NCBI GenBank assembly: GCA_009768925.2
Contig: VHIT02000025.1
Span: 62,001-126,000, forward strand
DNA length: 64,000 nucleotides
From: Cryptosporidium bovis
Lineage: Eukaryota; Apicomplexa; Conoidasida; Eucoccidiorida; Cryptosporidiidae
Direction of reading: 5' to 3'
This document shows, one piece after another, positions 30,902 through 42,694 of the stretch. The position numbers and the translations under genes were made by a program. Positions within the stretch are counted from its first letter, which is position 1, and each line of letters begins with the position of its first letter. The notes under the pieces were generated by a model. It was not told the origin of the DNA. It saw nothing but the letters and a program-made list of their open reading frames with translations, and ran no database searches.

Positions 30902-32146
30902 CTATAAAACGTCATTTAAAATCTGAAATACAAAGAGCGAGATAGCTTTTTGCGCTTTTTTCATATGTTTGGTATTGGTTATTAAGTGATTACCTTTTTC
31001 TATTACATGCAATTTAATGTTATTGCCCTTTTGGAGACGATCCCCAGTAAAACCCTTATTACCGTGGTTATTAATTCCAAGTATTAGTGAATCCAGTAGA
31101 TCTTTATTGAAGTTTAAAGTGTAATTTTCTAAACATGTTAGATGAGGTTCCTCATTCTCGGAAGATTCACAACCTGAATCGGGTGAATCGTGGTTATTTA
31201 ACCTAATAAGATTAACCGACATATTAAAAGGGACGTTTGCGTCATCAGTACCGTGAACAAGCAAAATTGGGACATTAATGATCCTGTTTCTGTTTTTATA
31301 CAAATGATTGTAACTTGGAAAACAATCATAAGATTTTAAATAATTTGAAGAGAGTTTGTTTCCACCAATAAACGGAACATTCGAGTCTACAATGCAATAT
31401 CCCATTGAATTAAATTCACTTAATTGATTCGAATTAAAATCTAAATTATAACTACTTGGTATGTCGTCCACACAGGCAATACAAACAATACCAATTAAAT
31501 TACTGTTCGAAATAAAGTAACTTGAACGACAATATTCGCATTTAAAGCAGTTATTTGAGCAATTAATATTACAATTGTTACCTCTCTTTGTATAATTAGT
31601 TGAGTATGAAAATGTAAGAAAAGCTCCAGTACTTAAACCTATCATAATTAATTTCGACTTATTATATATAAAATTACAAAAGTAATTTGTCACAGTCTCA
31701 ATGTCATTCATGTCTTTAACCAATGTTTTATCGTAAAAATTGCCACATATACTTCCAAGTATTCCATTAGTATTAAATGTAATAAATATTGTATTATAAA
31801 CATTTGATATGCAATCACCAATGTTAGATAAGCACATATCTCTCATTTTACTTGGAAACCTAGTTAACTCAACTCCATTTTCCTCAAAATTTAATTCTTG
31901 AATATAGTAGTCTTCAACCACACCGTTGTCAGCGTCAAATTTGTATTTACACTCACTTAAACATTCTTCTTTGTCATTGTCGTATTTAATTGTATAATCT
32001 GGAAAACCGTGATTGTATAGGAACAATAATACATTCCCTCTGTCACCTTTAAAGTTACTTCTTGGAAATAAATCACCATAAAAGCAGTAACTGCTCTCAA
32101 TATAGGTTAAAATTCCGTTTATTCTGATCAATTTTTTAAACCTCAT
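30902..32146 (-). CDS. Alpha/beta-hydrolase fold protein
   Basis: The 414-residue protein has the hydrolase elements in order. An N-terminal strand and oxyanion turn come first (VLLFLYNHGFPDY, about residues 39-51). The nucleophile elbow GLSTG is at about 167-171, the acid loop VPILLVHGTDDANVPF at about 290-305, and the histidine in VIEKGNHLI at about 385-390. The candidate triad is therefore Ser169, Asp near 299-300 and His near 388. The Cys-rich insert between elbow and acid loop (CNINCSNNCFKCEYCRSS) is unusual and could bind metal or be lid sequence. Substrate is not predictable; family members include lipases, peptidases and thioesterases. The gene is 11 nt from the stop of the prefoldin-like gene on the same strand. 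Confidence 0.8.
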   Translation of the reverse strand: MRFKKLIRINGILTYIESSYCFYGDLFPRSNFKGDRGNVLLFLYNHGFPDYTIKYDNDKEECLSECKYKFDADNGVVEDYYIQELNFEENGVELTRFPSKMRDMCLSNIGDCISNVYNTIFITFNTNGILGSICGNFYDKTLVKDMNDIETVTNYFCNFIYNKSKLIMIGLSTGAFLTFSYSTNYTKRGNNCNINCSNNCFKCEYCRSSYFISNSNLIGIVCIACVDDIPSSYNLDFNSNQLSEFNSMGYCIVDSNVPFIGGNKLSSNYLKSYDCFPSYNHLYKNRNRIINVPILLVHGTDDANVPFNMSVNLIRLNNHDSPDSGCESSENEEPHLTCLENYTLNFNKDLLDSLILGINNHGNKGFTGDRLQKGNNIKLHVIEKGNHLITNTKHMKKAQKAISLFVFQILNDVL

Positions 32147-32157
32147 TTGATTTCATT

Positions 32158-32933
32158 CTAATCTACAGAATTGAAGTAAAACTCTTTTAGATGTTTGGTA
32201 CTATCTTGAACACTGCTCGAATTTTCTATTTTACCACTATATTCAATGTCCGAATCTGTATCTTGTTCAAATATACTAAATTTAGGAATAAAATTAATCA
32301 AACTAGTATTATATTTATTACTTAATTTGATGGTATTTTCAGTTTTATTTTCTTTATGTAGTTTATCGCTTTTAGTATCTTTAATTATAAATTGTATATC
32401 ACTCAAATATTCTTCTGGGATATCCGGATATAATTTCAAAAACTCATCTAATTTTTTGTACCTATTTGCTCTAACTATATAGATAAGCTCTTCAAGTGCC
32501 TTTTTTTCTGATAAAAGATACTTGTGTATTATATATGGTGTTGTCGATATGAAGAAGTCACCCAATCTCAAAAGCTTATTTGTAGTATCAAATTTACTAA
32601 ATCTTATATCTTCCAAGTTGCAGTGAAGGTTTTTTGAATCATTTGTATAGCTTAAAGATTGATAACAACCTCTTCTTATTGCTGACAGTGACTCCCTGTT
32701 GATATTCAAGTTCAAATCCAGCTCAACAAGCTAATATTGTAGGAGACAAGAATAAGTTAAAATGTTAAAGTAGGCACATTTGAAGCGTTATTTGCCTCGA
32801 ATTCCAATAAAATATGATTCTTTAGTGCAGATATGCAACTTACCTGTTGATGTTGTTGTATAATATGGTCTGCTTCCCTAGTTAGCGTCTTTAAATCACT
32901 TATATATTTGCTATTTTCCGAAAACAATTCCAT
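32158..32933 (-). CDS. PDRG1-type prefoldin-like protein, two exons
   Basis: Exon 1 is 32933-32844 (30 codons) and exon 2 is 32730-32158; the 113-nt intron has GTAAG and ATATTAG ends. The product is 220 residues. Joining the exons yields ADHIIQQHQQLVELDLNLNI then NRESLSAIRRG, which parallels PDRG1 ('ADKRQIVDLDTKRNQNREGLRAL'). LGDFFISTTPYIIHKYL parallels 'FGNMFIKMPHPETKEMI'. PDRG1 belongs to the prefoldin-like module of the R2TP/PAQosome, which assembles RNA polymerase, PIKK and snoRNP complexes with Hsp90. The protein is longer than human PDRG1 (133) owing to a Lys/Asn/Ser-rich C-terminal tail of about 90 residues containing DTDSDIEYSG. The start is the first ATG; a further upstream frame extension lacks one. 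Confidence 0.7.
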
Positions 32934-33016
32934 AATAATCGGTATAATCAAAATTTTAAAGGGATTTGGGTGTGTTTCTTCTGATTATTTTTCACATTAC
33001 TAAAGGAGTTGCTTCG

Positions 33017-33024
33017 TTGGCGCC
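33017..33024. promoter_or_regulatory. E2F-like site between PDRG1-type gene and RPN13
   Basis: TTGGCGCC lies in a 192-nt head-to-head spacer, 84 nt from the PDRG1-type start and 102 nt from the RPN13 start. A bidirectional role is inferred from position. Confidence 0.5.
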
Positions 33025-33125
33025 TCTCCCCACAACGGTTTTAATTAAATAGTTTTTTCTTTTACTAAAAATCAGTCAAGGGTAGTGAAAAAAATAAATC
33101 AAGGGAAATTATAGATACTGCGAGA

Positions 33126-33974
33126 ATGGATAATATGTACAATGTATTAGAAACTAGAGTTATAAAGGAGTACAAGATTGGCAAAATGAATTGGGATGGT
33201 AAGATAGTGCAGGCTTGTTCAGATAGGGGTTTGCTACAAATAGTAGGTGTGAGAAGAGACAATCATACCCAAAAGGAGGAGTTTAAGATTAGGTGGTACA
33301 ATATTAAGAACGATACTATAGAAAACACCGTGGAGATTAACAGCGGTATAAAATTTGAGAAGATAGAAAGTAGCAAAAATAATAATGTATTTGTTTTAAA
33401 AGTAGATAATGTTTCTAAATATGTCTATTGGATACAAGATAGCAAGGTAGTGACGGATGATTTATTGAGTGAGCTTAACAACGAGGTAACCAGGTTGAGT
33501 GATTTATACAGAAAAATAGAGTCGTTAATTGGAAAACTTTCGGGTTCAAATACAAATTCAAATAACTTAAATTCACATTCAAGCATTGATCAAGGTCTAA
33601 ATGGACTATTACAAAGTATTAATTACAACAACAATGCGAAAAGACTGTTGCTTTCCAACATTGTTGGGAGCGATGTTATAAGTCAATTGGTGCAAGACAA
33701 TGAATTGATAGACGAACTTAAAAGTCATATGCCAGAAGATCAAAATACATATAGTGATGTGATATATGCAATTAACTGCCCGCAAGTTAAATATACCTTA
33801 AGATTACTGGACGAAACAATTTACTCCAGTCAACTGTTTACTTTAGCCACAGCTTTAGGTTTAAATATAGATCAAGGAGAATCCACGAATTCAAGCTCAA
33901 ACCCAATGATTATGTTTATAAATTCTCTTGACAATAAATATAACGAAAAAAACAAGGATTCTAAACAAAACTAG
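33126..33974 (+). CDS. RPN13: Proteasome ubiquitin receptor RPN13/ADRM1
   Basis: The 282-residue protein has the N-terminal Pru domain at about residues 10-110: YKIGKMNWDGKIVQACSDRG, LLQIV, the EEFKIRWYN strand, then KFEKIESSKNNNVFVLKVDN and YVYWIQDS. These match the human 'FRAGKMNLEGKMV...FCWKDRTTG...VYVLKFK...FFWMQ' layout. The C-terminal DEUBAD-like helices (residues 160-250) include NTYSDVIYAINCPQVKYTLR and LFTLATALGLN, the UCH37-binding part. Pru binds ubiquitin and RPN2 on the 26S proteasome. Length is shorter than human (407), mostly in the linker. The upstream spacer has TTGGCGCC at 33017-33024, 102 nt before the start. Confidence 0.9.
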   Translation: MDNMYNVLETRVIKEYKIGKMNWDGKIVQACSDRGLLQIVGVRRDNHTQKEEFKIRWYNIKNDTIENTVEINSGIKFEKIESSKNNNVFVLKVDNVSKYVYWIQDSKVVTDDLLSELNNEVTRLSDLYRKIESLIGKLSGSNTNSNNLNSHSSIDQGLNGLLQSINYNNNAKRLLLSNIVGSDVISQLVQDNELIDELKSHMPEDQNTYSDVIYAINCPQVKYTLRLLDETIYSSQLFTLATALGLNIDQGESTNSSSNPMIMFINSLDNKYNEKNKDSKQN

Positions 33975-34074
33975 AGTAAATTACTTCGATTTGAGGCAAT
34001 GTTTATGTTTTCTTTTCACTTTAATTATAACTTATAAGAACCATAGTAATTGTGATTACTCGATTTTTCCGTGT

Positions 34075-35145
34075 TTACGTGTATCTAAAGGGTTGAATGT
34101 TTAATTTGTCGTAATATTCTCTAAGTAAGGTTGGTTCGTCAGTCATGATCCCATCTAACTCGAGTTCCGTGCATATTTTAAATTCATCAATATTGTTACA
34201 AACCCAAGCGAAACATCTAATTCCCCTTTTTTGTAAATGTTTAATAAGTGTTTTCCTAGTGAATAGCCATGACAGCAAATTCTTTAATATATAGTCTATA
34301 TATTGTTCATTTATCCTAATGTACTTATTTGATATTTTTTTTACGAGTGTTTTTGAATAATTTGAAAAGAACATGTAGCTATAAGGAAAGGAGAAAACAT
34401 GCTCGTCTATATGTAACCATGGCAACAAACCAAGAAAATATGTTATTAATATCAAGAATAATTTTTTTTCACTAATACAAATAATCAGTTCGTTTTCTGA
34501 ATTATTACTTATTTGTTTAATATATTCAACATTTTTGTCAGAAAAAGAGCACAACATTGTTTTGTTTTCCCTATTATACTTTTTAACAAGTTGTATTGTT
34601 TTTTCTACAGCATACTTATTGTCCGGGTTTTTAATATCAACAGAAACCAACATATTTGGATATCTTTGGAATAACTCTTCCAATGTCGCAATTCTCTGAG
34701 ATTTAAATTCATTTTTAAAACATTTCCACAAACACTTGTCTAAGTAATCTGATGATGGTTTGAGGCTATTTGAATCCTTAATTAAAGGTAATTCACTATA
34801 ATTATATTCACCCACACACTTATCAACCCCACATAGAAAAGATAAATTTTCGTCGTGTAATACAACTAGCACGTTGTCCTTAGTCAGCCAAACGTCAGTC
34901 TCTAACATATCTGTGTTACATTTATTTATTGAATTCTCAAAGGCGATGATTGTGTTTTCTGGATATTCATTGGAACCACCTCTGTGTGAAATATGTAAAC
35001 ATCCTTTGCCACTTCCCAAAACTCTGTTCTCTCTTTTTAATCTTGAATTGCTTCCATTAATCAACATTAGTATTTTGGGAAAATGCAATAATACGTAATT
35101 AACTGTAGTAAATAAAGCAACAAAAGTTAATATAAATGTAAACAT
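34075..35145 (-). CDS. Glycerophosphodiester phosphodiesterase, membrane-anchored
   Basis: The 356-residue protein begins with an uncleaved hydrophobic helix (FTFILTFVALFTTVNYVLL). The GDPD domain follows: HISHRGGSNEYPENTIIAFE with the catalytic HR-GG-ENT signature (about residues 52-70), then METDVWLTKDNVLVVLHDE-type motif (here LETDVWLTKDNVLVVLHDE, about 80-98). SVDIKNPD and the barrel-closing DGIMTDEP near the C-terminus complete it. These enzymes hydrolyse glycerophosphodiesters to sn-glycerol-3-phosphate and an alcohol. The metal and catalytic residues (His, Glu, Asp, second His in LHDE) look intact. The topology resembles the GDE/GDPD1 group of membrane enzymes. A second hydrophobic stretch at about 225-245 (LILITYFLGLLPWL) may also contact the membrane. 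Confidence 0.9.
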   Translation of the reverse strand: MFTFILTFVALFTTVNYVLLHFPKILMLINGSNSRLKRENRVLGSGKGCLHISHRGGSNEYPENTIIAFENSINKCNTDMLETDVWLTKDNVLVVLHDENLSFLCGVDKCVGEYNYSELPLIKDSNSLKPSSDYLDKCLWKCFKNEFKSQRIATLEELFQRYPNMLVSVDIKNPDNKYAVEKTIQLVKKYNRENKTMLCSFSDKNVEYIKQISNNSENELIICISEKKLFLILITYFLGLLPWLHIDEHVFSFPYSYMFFSNYSKTLVKKISNKYIRINEQYIDYILKNLLSWLFTRKTLIKHLQKRGIRCFAWVCNNIDEFKICTELELDGIMTDEPTLLREYYDKLNIQPFRYT

Positions 35146-35838
35146 TTTTTGGATTCTATTTTATATTATTTAACTTAGTTTATCTCAATAATAAGTTTTA
35201 GTGTCAATATGTAATTTCGTTACGAGTAATGTGAAGTCCAAACCGCTCTTAATTTTTGGCTTCACTATTTAACTAAACATTACTATATATCGTCTATTGT
35301 ATATACCATATACTCTTGTTTCGTTCGTATACGAGTACACCGAAAACTAATCAAACAATTCAAGGTTTCTCCTTTGTTCAATTCCCACCTTTATGCACCC
35401 GATTGAAACTTATTGATGTAAATATATTGTTTTTGAATTTAAAACTATAGACTTCAAGGAAAAAGAGTAAGAGTTTATCGTCTTATGTAGTATACACGAA
35501 AATATTACAATTTTCAGCTATTGTGATCACCTTAATCAAAGCTAAACACTGTACAAAAGACTAAATTGTATAAAAGTTAAACATAAAAAAGTCCCTCCTC
35601 ATGAAGAAATTAGATTTGTCATGACAGTATTATCTTTATAAATATCATATATCTCTATAAATTCAATGTACGTATACGAATTAAAGTACCAAAAAAACTC
35701 CACCCCTCATTCCCGCCCTAGCTTTTTTACTGTAAAACAAGTATGCCAATATATAAATTGAGCGCCAGAATGTTTGAGTTGTCATATGTGACATAGGTCC
35801 CCAAATGAGGAATAAATCTTTAAAAAGCAAATAACCAG
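35146..35838. promoter_or_regulatory. Divergent region GDPD / TRM10
   Basis: The distal part is AT-rich with TATATAC repeats near 35280-35320. Near TRM10 lie ATTCCCGCCC (35709-35718) and GAGCGCCAGAA (35760-35770), both E2F-like, 121-130 and 69-79 nt before the start. A short inverted repeat TGTCA..TGACA follows at about 35779-35792. Confidence 0.45.
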
Positions 35839-36537
35839 ATGACTGAGAACAATGAAACAAGAAAAACAAGAGTTGATGGTAGAAAAAGAAGGAGTTTTGT
35901 GAACAAGGATGAATATTTACAAAATTTAGGCAATGGACCAACAATAATAGTAGACTGTGACTATGACGATAAACACTCTGAAAGAAATATAAGAAGTCTG
36001 GTGGTCCAGCTGAGTCTTTCATATTCTTGCATAAGAAAGTCAAATTCCCCATTAAAGTTAATAATATGCGGAATATCAGATAGGCTTTACGAAGGTTTAG
36101 TGAATACATTAGCAAACAACTGGGTTGGTGTTGAGTTACTCAAGTACGGTCTTAAGGAGCTGTTAAATGAAAGATACATAAGCTTGGAATCAGAAAATGA
36201 AGTTTGTACCAAAAACTGTGACGTAATATATTTGTCTGCAGACTCCGATAACGTTTTGCAGTATCACGACGATTTCAAATACAACAGTAAGCAAGTATTT
36301 ATAGTTGGGGGTATAATAGACAGGAATAAACACAAGAACATAAGTATAATGAGAGCAAATGAACTAAATTTAGAAACAGCAAGACTTCCGATAAAGGAAT
36401 CAGGAATAATATTAAATTATAGTGAAGTACTAACAGTGAATCACGTAGTCGAGTGTATAGTTAAGTATAATGAAACTGCAAATTGGCACGATACTTTCAA
36501 TTCTATACTTCCAAAAAGAAAAATGGATGTTGTTTAA
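35839..36537 (+). CDS. TRM10: tRNA (guanine-9-N1) methyltransferase, TRM10 family
   Basis: The 232-residue protein is a SPOUT methyltransferase of the TRM10 class. Evidence is the N-terminal strand IIVDCDYDD, the central SPQFVYLSADSDN-type element (here DVIYLSADSDNVL), and the knot motif QVFIVGGIIDRNKHK at about residues 152-167. ARLPIKESGI and the helix EVLTVNHVVECIVKY complete it, with NWHDTFNSILPKRK at the C-terminus. TRM10 methylates N1 of G9 (or A9) in tRNA. The basic N-terminal extension is short compared with yeast. The catalytic Asp in GGIIDRN is present. One ATG start is available and fits. Confidence 0.93.
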   Translation: MTENNETRKTRVDGRKRRSFVNKDEYLQNLGNGPTIIVDCDYDDKHSERNIRSLVVQLSLSYSCIRKSNSPLKLIICGISDRLYEGLVNTLANNWVGVELLKYGLKELLNERYISLESENEVCTKNCDVIYLSADSDNVLQYHDDFKYNSKQVFIVGGIIDRNKHKNISIMRANELNLETARLPIKESGIILNYSEVLTVNHVVECIVKYNETANWHDTFNSILPKRKMDVV

Positions 36538-36622
36538 GCATGTTGGCATTTCAAAAGGCCATAAACGACCGGTTTGCTAAATAAATATTAAAGGAGAATA
36601 TTCTCTTCTTTTTAGTGTTTTT

Positions 36623-39600
36623 TCATATTCTAAGTAAGTCATGTATATATTGCGGTACAGATCTTAGATTCTAATGGTGAAAGGGAAAAGTTAGTGAGTA
36701 TATAATTATGTGATACTATAAAGTAAAAAAATGACATGACAAAAACTTACCGTTTTTTTAATTATATCTAGACAATCAACTCTTAAATCAGAATTGGTTT
36801 CAATAAGTTCATTGAATACAGATTTGAATTCCGTTTGAGGAAGTAAAATAAGACTTGGAAATATTGATGTTTTGTAATCACTCCACAATTTCTGTATACA
36901 GTGTTTAACGCCACGCCATGTTAATGTATCCTCCCAAACGCTGCAGTTTCTTATTAAAGATGAAATAACAAATGTGGCAATAAATGGTCTGATTGATGGA
37001 ATGTATAGAATGGACAGAACAAGAGTTCTCCCCAAAGTTCTTGGGAATACAGATTTATTATCCTGAACAAATTTCCCGATTACAGAAGCAATTGTTTCCG
37101 ATTCAAAAAGAGGTTGATTTGGTTGAGTCAACTCAAAACAAGAATCAATAACGTCTACTGTTTTCTTTTTATCAACATTATAACTATCATTTGGATAACT
37201 GTATGATATTAATAAGATTAAAAGTTCAGAAGGGGATATAATTCTGTCACTATTTAAATTGTTTTGGTCAACAATGATATTTTTTATACACTCTTTTATC
37301 ATTGATTTGTTTGATTTATTTATTAAAACAGGTAACAGTTCTTTTATCCTATTTAAATCATAGTGTCCAATTACTGGAATTACCATATTTATGTCCCGTG
37401 TAGAATTAAATATTTCATATATATTATCAATTATGCTTGCACGATTGTTTACTGTAAGATTAACATTATTTAGAATTACGAGTATAAAATTGTATATAAA
37501 TTTGTATTTGTTCACATCTTTTTTGTAAATATCAATGATTTTTGTATATTCATTCATTAACACTCCGGAGTTTCCATTTTCATCGCTATAATGAATTTTA
37601 AAGAGGCATACTATTTCTTCAAAAAGTCTTATATACAGCTCCTTCACAACATTTAAGTAAACAAGTTTGTTTTTGTTGCTAGTTTTGTTTATTTGTTCGT
37701 CCATCTCGTTGCAAAGATACATCACTAGGTTAATCAAACAGGGATACTTTAGACAGTAATACTTAAATAGTCCTGAGAGATTTGTAAAAATATCCTTTGT
37801 ATAGTTAATTGCGTCTTCAATTTCATTTTTATCATCAATTTGATTTTTCGATTCACTTGAAGTCGAGATATTAAATCCAAATATCGAATGGATATACTCA
37901 ATTGATTTAAAGTTACGAGAAACATTTTTGGAATTTAATTCGAAAATGAGCATTTTAGTGAGGTTATAGGCAACTATTCCGATAAAGTTGTTTACACCAA
38001 GTATTTCTTTAACCCTAATACAACATAACATAATTTCATTTGGGATTATTTTAGTAATCAATATAAGTGATATGAAAATAGGCCATTTCTCTCCAAATGT
38101 GTTTGGATTTCCCCAATTACTATTGTTTTCAGCAATAAAGCCCTCCAAAACCGTATTTACACTATTATTTCTACAATCGCTGCCTCTTTCACCACTAATA
38201 ACGAATGAAATATCAAACATTTCACTTATACTGTCATTTACTTTTTTAGCTTCATGAATGTTTATTTTTTTATTATGAATTACATTCTCGACAAAAAATA
38301 ATTCATTTAAAAAAACAAAAAAATTTTGTCTTACAAAAACATTTGATTGTAAATTAGAGTTCATTGATTCATCTTTTCCAGTGTCAGTATTTTTAACTTC
38401 ATTATTAATAACTCCATCATCCATACTATCATTAAAAACGCATATTCTGTTCAAAAAACTAGAATTTGAACCTTGAATATTGCACAAAGTCTCATTTCTG
38501 ATTAAAACCATAATTAGTGCATAAAATGATACTTTTCTCAAATGTTCAATAGGATAGTTTAAATTCAAAACACTTGAAAGGATATTAATGGCAAAGTCCC
38601 TTTTAATATTATTAGTCATTTCTAAATTACAAGAAACTTCATTATTTCCTTCCATATTAACACCTATTCTGTTGTCCTCGTTTTTTTGAAAAATCCATTC
38701 ATTGTAAAGTAGTCTTAAAAATTCAATTGGAATAATAGGACCTTTTAAGACTAAATTTTTCAATTGATTTAAAAATATCTCGCTTCTCATTCTGTACTCA
38801 GAAAAACACTCCACAAAACCATTTAGGCACATGTTAAACAACTTGTTGTAGTTAATTATCCACTCATTCTTATTTTCACTCTCATTAATACTTAAAGATG
38901 AAATCAAAAAAATAGAATCAATTTCTGACCCGTTTTCGAGGTTCACTTGTTGAGTATCTAAACTAGAGCTATTATCACAAAACCATTCAAAAATATTCGA
39001 ATAATAAAATTCAGGACGTGAGTCACCTCTTTGATGACTACATATGTAATAAAATCTAAAAAGTAGGTTATGAATAATTTTTACCCTTTTTTCTAATATG
39101 TAATTAAATACCCAAAGCAACAAAATAATGCTTATTTCCTTAACTCTAATACCTGATTCCCCACCATTATTGTCTTCAGCATATTCCTGAGTAATTTCTC
39201 TTATTCCATATAAATCAATATTATCATGATACAAAACTCCATCTAAATACAAATAATAATCTTCACTTGGGTCCCCAATCAAATATTCGTCATTATAAAT
39301 ATTGGAGACCATAAATATGCTTATCAGGAATTCCTTTGTCTCGCTAATTAAATTCTTTATGAGTATTTCAATAAGTGTACCTGAGAGCTTAGCTTTTGAA
39401 TGATCTTTCAAAATTTCCTCAATCCTTTTATTTAATATTACCCTTATCAAAATTTTGTATTTGTACTCTAAAATATCAAAAGCATTATTTATTCTGTAAT
39501 TAAACAAACACCAAACAGAGTACACATCTCTGCCATAAGATTCAATATTACTGTCTATTTTATCCCTGTGTTCGGAATTTCTTATTCTTTTTAACAATAA

Positions 39601-42147
39601 TTCCCACGAATTTAATGCTAACTGACTGTACTTTAATACATTCATCAACTGATTGTTGTGATTTAGAGATTTAGATACAGTATAAACTCCTTCAGGTGTG
39701 ACATCGACTACTGGAGTTACCAATACACTTGTTATTATTTGGGAAAATATGATAGATTTCATACTATTTACATTCTTTAACATGCCATCATAATCTGATA
39801 CACAGATCGAGTTCATTAGCTTTTCCTTTAAAGAGAATGTTGACAGATTGATATCATTTCTCTCCATTAATTTGCTATCCTCTGTATTTTCTTTACATTT
39901 ATCAAACTTTAACATATCTAAAAGCCTGTTTCCAACACTAAGATTACTATTATCTTTGTTACCAAATTTATAATTAAACTCAAATGAATCAATTTCATCC
40001 GACTTGACAGTCTCATCATTAATGTTATTTATTTTATCATTACTGTCAACATTAGAGAGACTTTTTTCAATTTTGTCACTTGAATCGGAATTCAAAAGTG
40101 GAGAAAATTTATTTGTCCAAGGGATATTACTTGAATTTAAAAGTAAATTTGAATTTTGTTCATTCCTGTTAGCTAAAATTCCATTTCCTTTTATAGGTAA
40201 ATCCTTATTATCAACGCTTAAAAGATTATTAGGTATTTTTACATTTAAGAAGTTATTTATTGCCATGTCAATCACATTAGAATATGTGTTTGTTGAGAAC
40301 AACCAGCTTACACTCTCAAAAACACTTTGAGGAGACACTCTATAGAACCCATTCTCTAAGTCATATTTAATTCTCTTGTAAGAGTATTTTGTTGATTTAC
40401 TCCGCATTTTTTGAATTTGTATTGGTGGGTAATCAATGTCATTTTCATCTTTTTCTCTTTTTTTTTCATCTTTCAAGTCATGCTTGCCATCATTATTAAC
40501 TACTATTTTGTTGAGTTTAAATTTATTTACTGCTTCTCTCCTTAATTCATAAAGGCTTCCAGTCTTACCCAATTTGTTTAATATATTACTTATCTCGCCG
40601 AATAATATTATGTTATTATAGTTGTGGGAACCAAGTATTCTCAACAACTCTTCTTTAAAAACAAATTTAACTGCCTCCAATTTTTTCTTATTTACGTTTT
40701 TAAAATCATTTTGTATATCATAACTAAATATATGCTCTCTCTCAGGTTTATTATCTTTGCTCACGATGTTCTCACTACTTAACAGATTAGTGTCCAATGA
40801 AAGCAATTCTTCAGATACGTGTTTTATAATAGAAGAAAATCTACTTAAATATGCATTCTGGTTGCTCGTTAGCCAAGAAACGAACTGAATCCAATAACAT
40901 ATTAATAAGTAATTGTTTTCTTTTATTGTATAAAGTAAATATTTACCAGAATTATCTATTGAAATAGATATTATTTTAACTATCCTCTCAAAAATTTCTA
41001 TACACTTTCCACATAAAAATATTTCAATAGGCAATAAACAATTAAAGTTGTTTATGTATGTATAGTTTCCGTTTAAACAACTAAACGTAAGTACTCTATT
41101 TTCTGATTTTTTGTTATTATTAACATCATGATTATTTGGATAGTCCCAGTATTCCGAATTAACTCTATTTTTTATTTCCCCTAAAGTGCTATATTTAATA
41201 TTATTCTCGATCAAACCAGTGTCTAGCATACATATTCTCAATATCTTATACACTAATCTCAGTGTCTTTCTGTATAATACCTCAACTTTCCAATCATTAT
41301 CTATTTGAAAGTAGTTAATCTTTTGTTTTTTCTCTATTTTAACAGGTTTATCGTTCATTGTATTTTTATATTTATTATTCTCACCATCAAAAGTATAATA
41401 TCCTTTTCCATATGTTTCAATGATTGATGAGACAAAGTTTATTAGTGAAAAGAATGAATCGAGTGTCTCATTGGAGGCCAATCTTAGTTCTTTAGAAAGT
41501 TTTGAGTCCCACCAGTAATTTGACTTACTGTTGTTTATTTCTTCTTCATTGCTTTTTTTATTTGTATTTACCAAATAACCGTCAGACGTTGTTGATTTGA
41601 AGTCATCGCCAATACATCCATTTGGCATACTACTTTCGTACATCAGTTTGTCTTTCTCCATTCCCAAATTTTTAATTGAATAAGGAAGTATTAGATTTGG
41701 TATTATCATATCTATATTATTATATATAAAATCAACTACACTCTTTGCTACATTTATATTTAAATCGTTGGTTAAGCTATTTATATGACATACCACAACA
41801 GATGTATATACAGAATCAGACTTTATTATCTTTTCCATACATTTAATAACATTAATTCTTTTTTTGTAATCGCTGTCAAAACGATCATATAACATTTCAT
41901 TTGATATATTCACTCCCTTAATGTATTCCTCATCCAACTGCTTCATAGAATCTGGACTCAAAAATCTTGTAACTTGTATTTCTCTTGTTTTGCAAGTTCC
42001 AAGATCTCTGTTAGTGTTTCCATTGTCCAGTAATCCGTTACTTTTCAATCTTAAACCATTTATCCTCCTCTGTAAAGATGTCTGTAAGAAAAACGACATT
42101 AGACCACCATTTACATCATTGTTTACACTAAAATTATCTTCTTCCAT
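36623..42147 (-). CDS. Symplekin/PTA1, scaffold of the mRNA 3'-end processing complex
   Basis: Exon 1 is 42147-36751 and exon 2 is 36670-36623, with an 80-nt intron (GTAAGT donor, CACCATTAG acceptor, phase 0). The product is 1814 residues. The C-terminal region is the symplekin-C domain: PSELLILLISYS, ETIASVIGKFVQDNKSVFPR, then a TLGRTLVLSILYIPSIRPFI segment and VWEDTLTWRGVKHCIQKLW, finishing FPSLILLPQTEFKSVFNELI. The small exon adds NLRSVPQYIHDLLRI, which matches the family's closing helix and supports the splice. The N-terminal half has the expected HEAT-like helices but is diverged, with Asn/Lys-rich insertions. Symplekin bridges CPSF and CstF. Length exceeds human (1274). Confidence 0.78.
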
Positions 42148-42694
42148 TTCCTTTGCTGCTTATTTTTTTCTCTGTTAATATCAATACTTCCGTTTAATTC
42201 TTTACTTCCTCTATTATCGCTCCACCGTTTAGTAATAACTGTTGATATTATATTATTTTCAATCTGTCACCAGTGGCCTTATACTTATATTCTAATCAAT
42301 TGCACATTTTTTATCTAACGAAATTAATGAATAAATTTCTCTTTTATTCAATTTTAGATAACTATTCCATTTGTTGCGGGTACTTGTGATCACATTTTGG
42401 CGCCGCCAACTTTGTCATTTGTTGATAATTTCAACTAGGTAAATACTTTTTTTAATTTGAGTTAATCGACTTAATTTAATTAATGTGAGTTTATTGAGAG
42501 GGAAAAGGAAAACATATTGTAGATATCATTAATATTCTTATTACCATTATAGTTACGTAGCTACTATAGCAGTTATAGAAGTAGTGGAGCGTATATAAGA
42601 TATAACACATATATACGTGATATTTAACCTGTATTTATTTTAGCTAATTAAAGACAAAGTTTTGTGGTGTAACCTCGTGGATTTCAAGCATAGA
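42148..42694. promoter_or_regulatory. Divergent promoter symplekin / NCS6 with double E2F-like element
   Basis: TTTTGGCGCCGCCAA at 42395-42409 contains a perfect TTTTGGCGCC and an overlapping inverted GCCGCCAA. It lies roughly midway, about 250 nt from the symplekin start and 290 nt from the NCS6 start. The rest is AT-rich. Confidence 0.55.

Noticed and set aside
36716-36750. Shorter 35-nt alternative intron at the symplekin 3' end
   Set aside because: It would be far shorter than any other intron here and gives a non-homologous tail; the 80-nt intron restores family sequence.
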